In this document: positions 16,652 to 19,409 of the stretch, piece after piece
Layout of the letters: every line of letters begins with the position of its first letter
Numbering within the stretch: position 1 is the stretch's first letter
Source: Ichthyophonus hoferi
Taxonomy: Eukaryota > Opisthokonta > Ichthyosporea > Ichthyophonida > Ichthyophonidae
Assembly (NCBI GenBank): GCA_002751075.1
Contig: NAOQ01000363.1
Location: forward strand, 20,019-39,427
Direction: 5' to 3'
Length of the DNA: 19,409 nt
Position numbers and translations under genes: made by a program
Notes under the pieces: generated by a model
Database searches by the model: none
What the model saw: only the letters and a program-made list of their open reading frames with translations
Told to the model about the DNA's origin: nothing

Positions 16652-18103
16652 ATGTCTGTGGCAAAAATAAGCGTTTTAGCCCTTTATTTAGCCCTGTCAG
16701 ATGCTGCTCCTACCGACCCCAGTCGAGATCAGCCCCGTAACAAGGTAACCATATACAACAGTACATATGCTACTTTGGACGATGTTTGGGAAAATTCACC
16801 CAAAGATGACTTCAGGAGCAATAAATTTTACGCCAAACTGCCGGTAGGCTGGTCAGTTGCCGAGGATACTTCAGACGCTAGGATTGCCATTCAGTTGTAC
16901 AACTTTGGCTCTGAGTATGTTGTTCTTGACAAAATCGCACTTAACCATAATCTTGAGATTACTCCGGGTCAGGCTGTTATTGACGAGATTCACGGCATAA
17001 AATCCAATGTCGCTAAATCTAGTCGCATCCTTATCAAAAAGGATGAACCTGCCCCCACCGAGAAGAAGCCCTTTTTAACCGTACCCATTACTAACCTGAT
17101 TACATTTAAGGGCCGAGATTATGCTATGGTGGACAACTCTGCGCCTACGGACGAGGCCATAGGTGGCTGTGATCCTTTTTTTTACGTGCTTACGGATGGG
17201 TGGGAGGTAGCTGCTGACAATCAAGATACCCATGCCGTCATGATCACTGCTCGATTCCCTTTCAAGTATATTTGCAAAGTCACCGCATCAGGTCAAGGTT
17301 ATGGGTACGGTTTGAAGTCCAGTGCATGCAAGTCTGATATGCTTGTAGATATCCACGTAGATAAAAAAGAAGTGATTTCCGTGAACGGTATGATGTGTGG
17401 TGGAGTGATAGTCAGCAGAAAAAGTAAGCTCGCCGACACATGGACTCAAGAAACAGAAATAACCAACGTATATAAGGTTACCAAAGACAACCGGGAACAC
17501 CAATACGCTGTCCTTGACAACACACCTGCCGACCAAGCTTACTTGGCAAACACTCCTGAAGGTAAATGTGACAATTGCTGTCAAAATGTTGCTATGAAGA
17601 TTCCCATGGGATGGGAGCTTGCTAAGAAAACTATGCCTGGATACATAGAGGCCGCTAGTCAACCATGGGGGACTTACTGTACCGGCGGGATGACTTTTGA
17701 CGGCAAGCCCTGTCAGGATTACATTGAGGATTCCGTTACAAGCATCTCCGAATACGCTACTACAAGATTTTGTGATTCTAGGACACTAATCAAGCGTACA
17801 CCCATCGACTGTGTTTCCAGTTGGTCCGAGTGGTCTGCGTGCTCTGATGAGTGTGCATCAGTTAAAACCCGCGAGCGCACAAAGATCACTCAGCAGGCCC
17901 AGTTTGGTGGTATGTGCGAAATGACTGAGAAAACCAACAGTGGGTGCAGTAATACTTGCGCAATCTCCACCTCCACCTCCACCTCCGCCTCCGCCTCCGC
18001 CTCCGCCTCCGCCTCCGCCACCCCGGCTAGAGGTGGTGTTGGTGCTACTGTACCCTCTGTGTTAGCATCAGTTGTCGTTTTTGCCAATGCCTTTTTGTTC
18101 TAA
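16652..18103 (+). CDS. Intronless secreted protein: threefold repeat, TSP1 domain, GPI-type tail, 483 aa
   Basis: The first ATG is at 16652; the frame is open a few codons further left but only from a GTG. The N terminus is a signal peptide (hydrophobic to about residue 18). A unit repeats three times: about residues 32-94, 146-214 and 272-350. Each has Y-A-x-[LV]-D (Tyr39, 157, 285), then GW[SE][VL]A (Trp67, 184, 321), then an aromatic [FW][GK]xxY motif. Units 2 and 3 have cysteines; unit 1 has none and carries an NST glycosylation sequon. I do not recognise this repeat. A thrombospondin type 1 repeat follows (about 387-436): CVSSWSEWSACSDEC, RxR and six cysteines in total. Then come a Ser-Thr/Ser-Ala stalk (about 438-457), small residues, and a hydrophobic C-terminal tail as in GPI-anchored proteins. 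Likely location: outer cell surface. There are no introns and the base composition is richer in G+C than the neighbours. The partner is unknown. Confidence 0.9.
   Translation: MSVAKISVLALYLALSDAAPTDPSRDQPRNKVTIYNSTYATLDDVWENSPKDDFRSNKFYAKLPVGWSVAEDTSDARIAIQLYNFGSEYVVLDKIALNHNLEITPGQAVIDEIHGIKSNVAKSSRILIKKDEPAPTEKKPFLTVPITNLITFKGRDYAMVDNSAPTDEAIGGCDPFFYVLTDGWEVAADNQDTHAVMITARFPFKYICKVTASGQGYGYGLKSSACKSDMLVDIHVDKKEVISVNGMMCGGVIVSRKSKLADTWTQETEITNVYKVTKDNREHQYAVLDNTPADQAYLANTPEGKCDNCCQNVAMKIPMGWELAKKTMPGYIEAASQPWGTYCTGGMTFDGKPCQDYIEDSVTSISEYATTRFCDSRTLIKRTPIDCVSSWSEWSACSDECASVKTRERTKITQQAQFGGMCEMTEKTNSGCSNTCAISTSTSTSASASASASASATPARGGVGATVPSVLASVVVFANAFLF
17966..18019 (+). repeat. Coding hexanucleotide repeat, nine units
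   Basis: Three TCCACC units are followed by six TCCGCC units, in frame. They encode three Ser-Thr and six Ser-Ala dipeptides, a mucin-like stalk between the TSP1 domain and the membrane-anchor signal. Such an array could vary in length between individuals without shifting the frame. Confidence 0.95.
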
Positions 18104-18206
18104 GCCGACACAAAATGTTCTACATTGTATGAGGACAAGTCGCTGTAACTACTCTAGATTCTTATATAAAATAATCCGCCTAGGCATAGGGGGAGTGTTA
18201 AAACAT

Positions 18207-18334
18207 GAATATTTCATTAATTTTGGTATTTCTTTGCATAATTATAATCATTTAATATTATTAGCAATTATTATTAACATATGTACTCTGGAAAAATAGC
18301 TAGTGCTATCATTTTTAATAAATGGCAATCCAAG
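18207..18334 (+). repeat. Direct repeat, right copy (pairs with 16269-16389)
   Basis: The right copy lies 104 bases after the stop codon of the surface-protein gene and contains that gene's likely polyadenylation signal. The start-to-start distance between copies is 1,938 bases. The same orientation suggests that the unit [flank + gene] was once tandemly duplicated, or that the repeats bound an inserted segment. Confidence 0.82.
18317..18322 (+). terminator. Likely polyadenylation signal of the intronless surface-protein gene
   Basis: AATAAA lies 213 bases after the stop codon at 18103, inside the right direct repeat. The left repeat copy lacks the hexamer. Confidence 0.55.
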
Positions 18335-18550
18335 ATATACGATCAAAATTGAACCAGCCAATGGCAGAGGCCTTACGACTTAGTGCTACACAACATCTTT
18401 CGAATTTATAGATTATATACAAGCTTACCTAAATATACTTGTATGTATATTATATTGAGAGAAACCAATGTACGCATCAAGAAAATGTATGAACTGTTGA
18501 ATAATATGCACATACTAAAATCCACATATTTGCATATGTGTTTATATCGA

Positions 18551-18825
18551 TTAAAAAAATGCATGAAACATCTCTGTCGGAATCCGAGTAGTCGGATTCT
18601 GCTTCCTGATCAACAGTGGCACGCTTGTTGCCTGCACTGGTTTTGGATCCCGAGTCCATGTTAATGTCTCTGGGCTTCGGCCTGACTCCTCTCCCCCTGT
18701 ATCTGTAGAGAGAGTGACCCGCTGCTTTTTATCTCCTTCTTGGGGACGGATCCCGACATCTGGCTGGTCCTCTTCATGTTGACAACAACTACTGGCAAGT
18801 CAACGGTCTCAGAATTGATAGACAT
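18551..18825 (-). other. G+C-richer block open in several minus frames, possible exon
   Basis: The block stands out from its A+T-rich surroundings, as exons do here. Three minus-strand frames are partly open: an ATG at 18825 starts a 54-residue frame (MSINSETVDLPVVVVNM...) ending at 18661. A second frame without an early ATG runs from about 18808 to a TAA at 18551 (includes EGDKKQRVTLSTDTGG). A third contains MDSGSKTSAGNKRATVDQE and an acidic SDYSDSD stretch. All look like disordered, hydrophilic protein. I cannot decide between them or identify a family; it could also be non-coding. Confidence 0.35.
18580..18599. repeat. Perfect 8-bp inverted repeat with 4-base loop
   Basis: GAATCCGA at 18580-18587 pairs with TCGGATTC at 18592-18599 around GTAG. 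In the minus frame it overlaps the Ser/Asp repeat (SDYSDSD), so it may simply reflect repeated codons. Confidence 0.6.
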
Positions 18826-19409
18826 ATTAACGCTTAATGATAACTTTATTTAAGATATTCAACTGAAATCAGAATCCAGACTAAGTCTATAAACACTGGT
18901 TATATAGTTGTTCGATTTCTAATCAATTCCAGTTGATCATACGATAAGCATCATTAATCTAATTAATGATAGTTTTGTATTTTTATTACTGGGGGTAAAT
19001 TATTTGTTCATAACACCATCGCTTATCTAATTATCCAATCAGAGTAAGTTTACATGCTAAACTGTACTAACCTTTTGTTCCTAATTAAATATAATTAGAT
19101 ACCTCATTATTGGTGGTTTCGATGTTAGTTTACATGCATATAGATAGGTATGCGGGGTTGCCTCATATATACCCGGCCAGGTGACGGGAGCCAAATATGT
19201 GTGATCGTCTAGCCCCCTATTTTTAGTTGTTTCTGTTCCTATTATCCTTTCCGCAACACTTGTTGATCATGGGTGTCAATTTACAGATCGGTTCATCGAT
19301 GCTAATGGGACCGGCTGTATGTGTAGTTTTCAGAAGACTTGAGAGCTACTAGAATTATGTTTCACTGTAGATCCAATCGTTTACTCTTTAGGTGATGTGA
19401 CGTAATGAG
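18826..19409. other. Right end of window, no gene seen
   Basis: A+T-rich DNA without a convincing reading frame or splice-flanked exon. It holds a CCAATCAGA box near 19035, a moderately G+C-richer patch around 19150-19215, and TGACGTAA (a CRE-like site) at the right edge. Confidence 0.5.

Noticed and set aside
17288-17662. Minus-strand 124-codon frame inside the surface-protein gene
   Set aside because: Antisense to a well-supported coding region with cysteine-patterned domains; no similarity of its own.
16269-18334. Terminal repeats of a mobile element around the intronless gene
   Set aside because: I see no terminal dinucleotide signature, no target-site duplication and no transposition gene. 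The repeats are kept as a finding, but without an element assignment.

Overview
The window is eukaryotic nuclear DNA: A+T-rich, full of microsatellites and minisatellites, with protein genes split by canonical GT-AG introns (one GC-AG) of roughly 230 to 1,000 bp. An intron-rich animal-type FANCD2, a compact neighbourhood and a secreted thrombospondin type 1 protein suggest an early-branching animal (for example a sponge) or a close relative. The species cannot be named from the sequence alone.

Layout. (1) Positions 465-11232, plus strand: the 3' part of FANCD2, the Fanconi anaemia DNA-crosslink repair protein. I assembled 18 exons by phase-compatible splicing and by similarity to the human protein as I remember it. 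They give 707 residues up to the stop codon; earlier exons lie left of the window. The introns carry many tandem repeats and an unusual density of CCAAT/ATTGG motifs. (2) Positions 11807-15984, minus strand, convergent with FANCD2: a complete six-exon gene for a 466-residue protein with two class II aldolase/adducin domains in tandem. The first keeps the whole metal/catalytic set; the second has lost most of it. (3) Positions 16652-18103, plus strand, divergent from the aldolase gene: an intronless gene for a 483-residue protein. It has a signal peptide, a threefold repeat I do not recognise, one thrombospondin type 1 repeat, a Ser/Thr/Ala stalk and a GPI-anchor-like tail. A pair of about 125-bp direct repeats flanks it. 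(4) Positions 18104-19409: mostly non-coding, with a G+C-richer block at about 18551-18825 that is open in several minus-strand frames and may contain an exon.

The three genes show no obvious shared pathway: nuclear DNA repair, probable sugar-phosphate metabolism, and cell-surface adhesion or recognition. The most interesting items are the one-active, one-degenerate tandem aldolase, the intronless threefold-repeat surface protein between direct repeats, and the CCAAT-loaded introns of FANCD2. I saw no RNA genes, CRISPR arrays or recognisable transposons.
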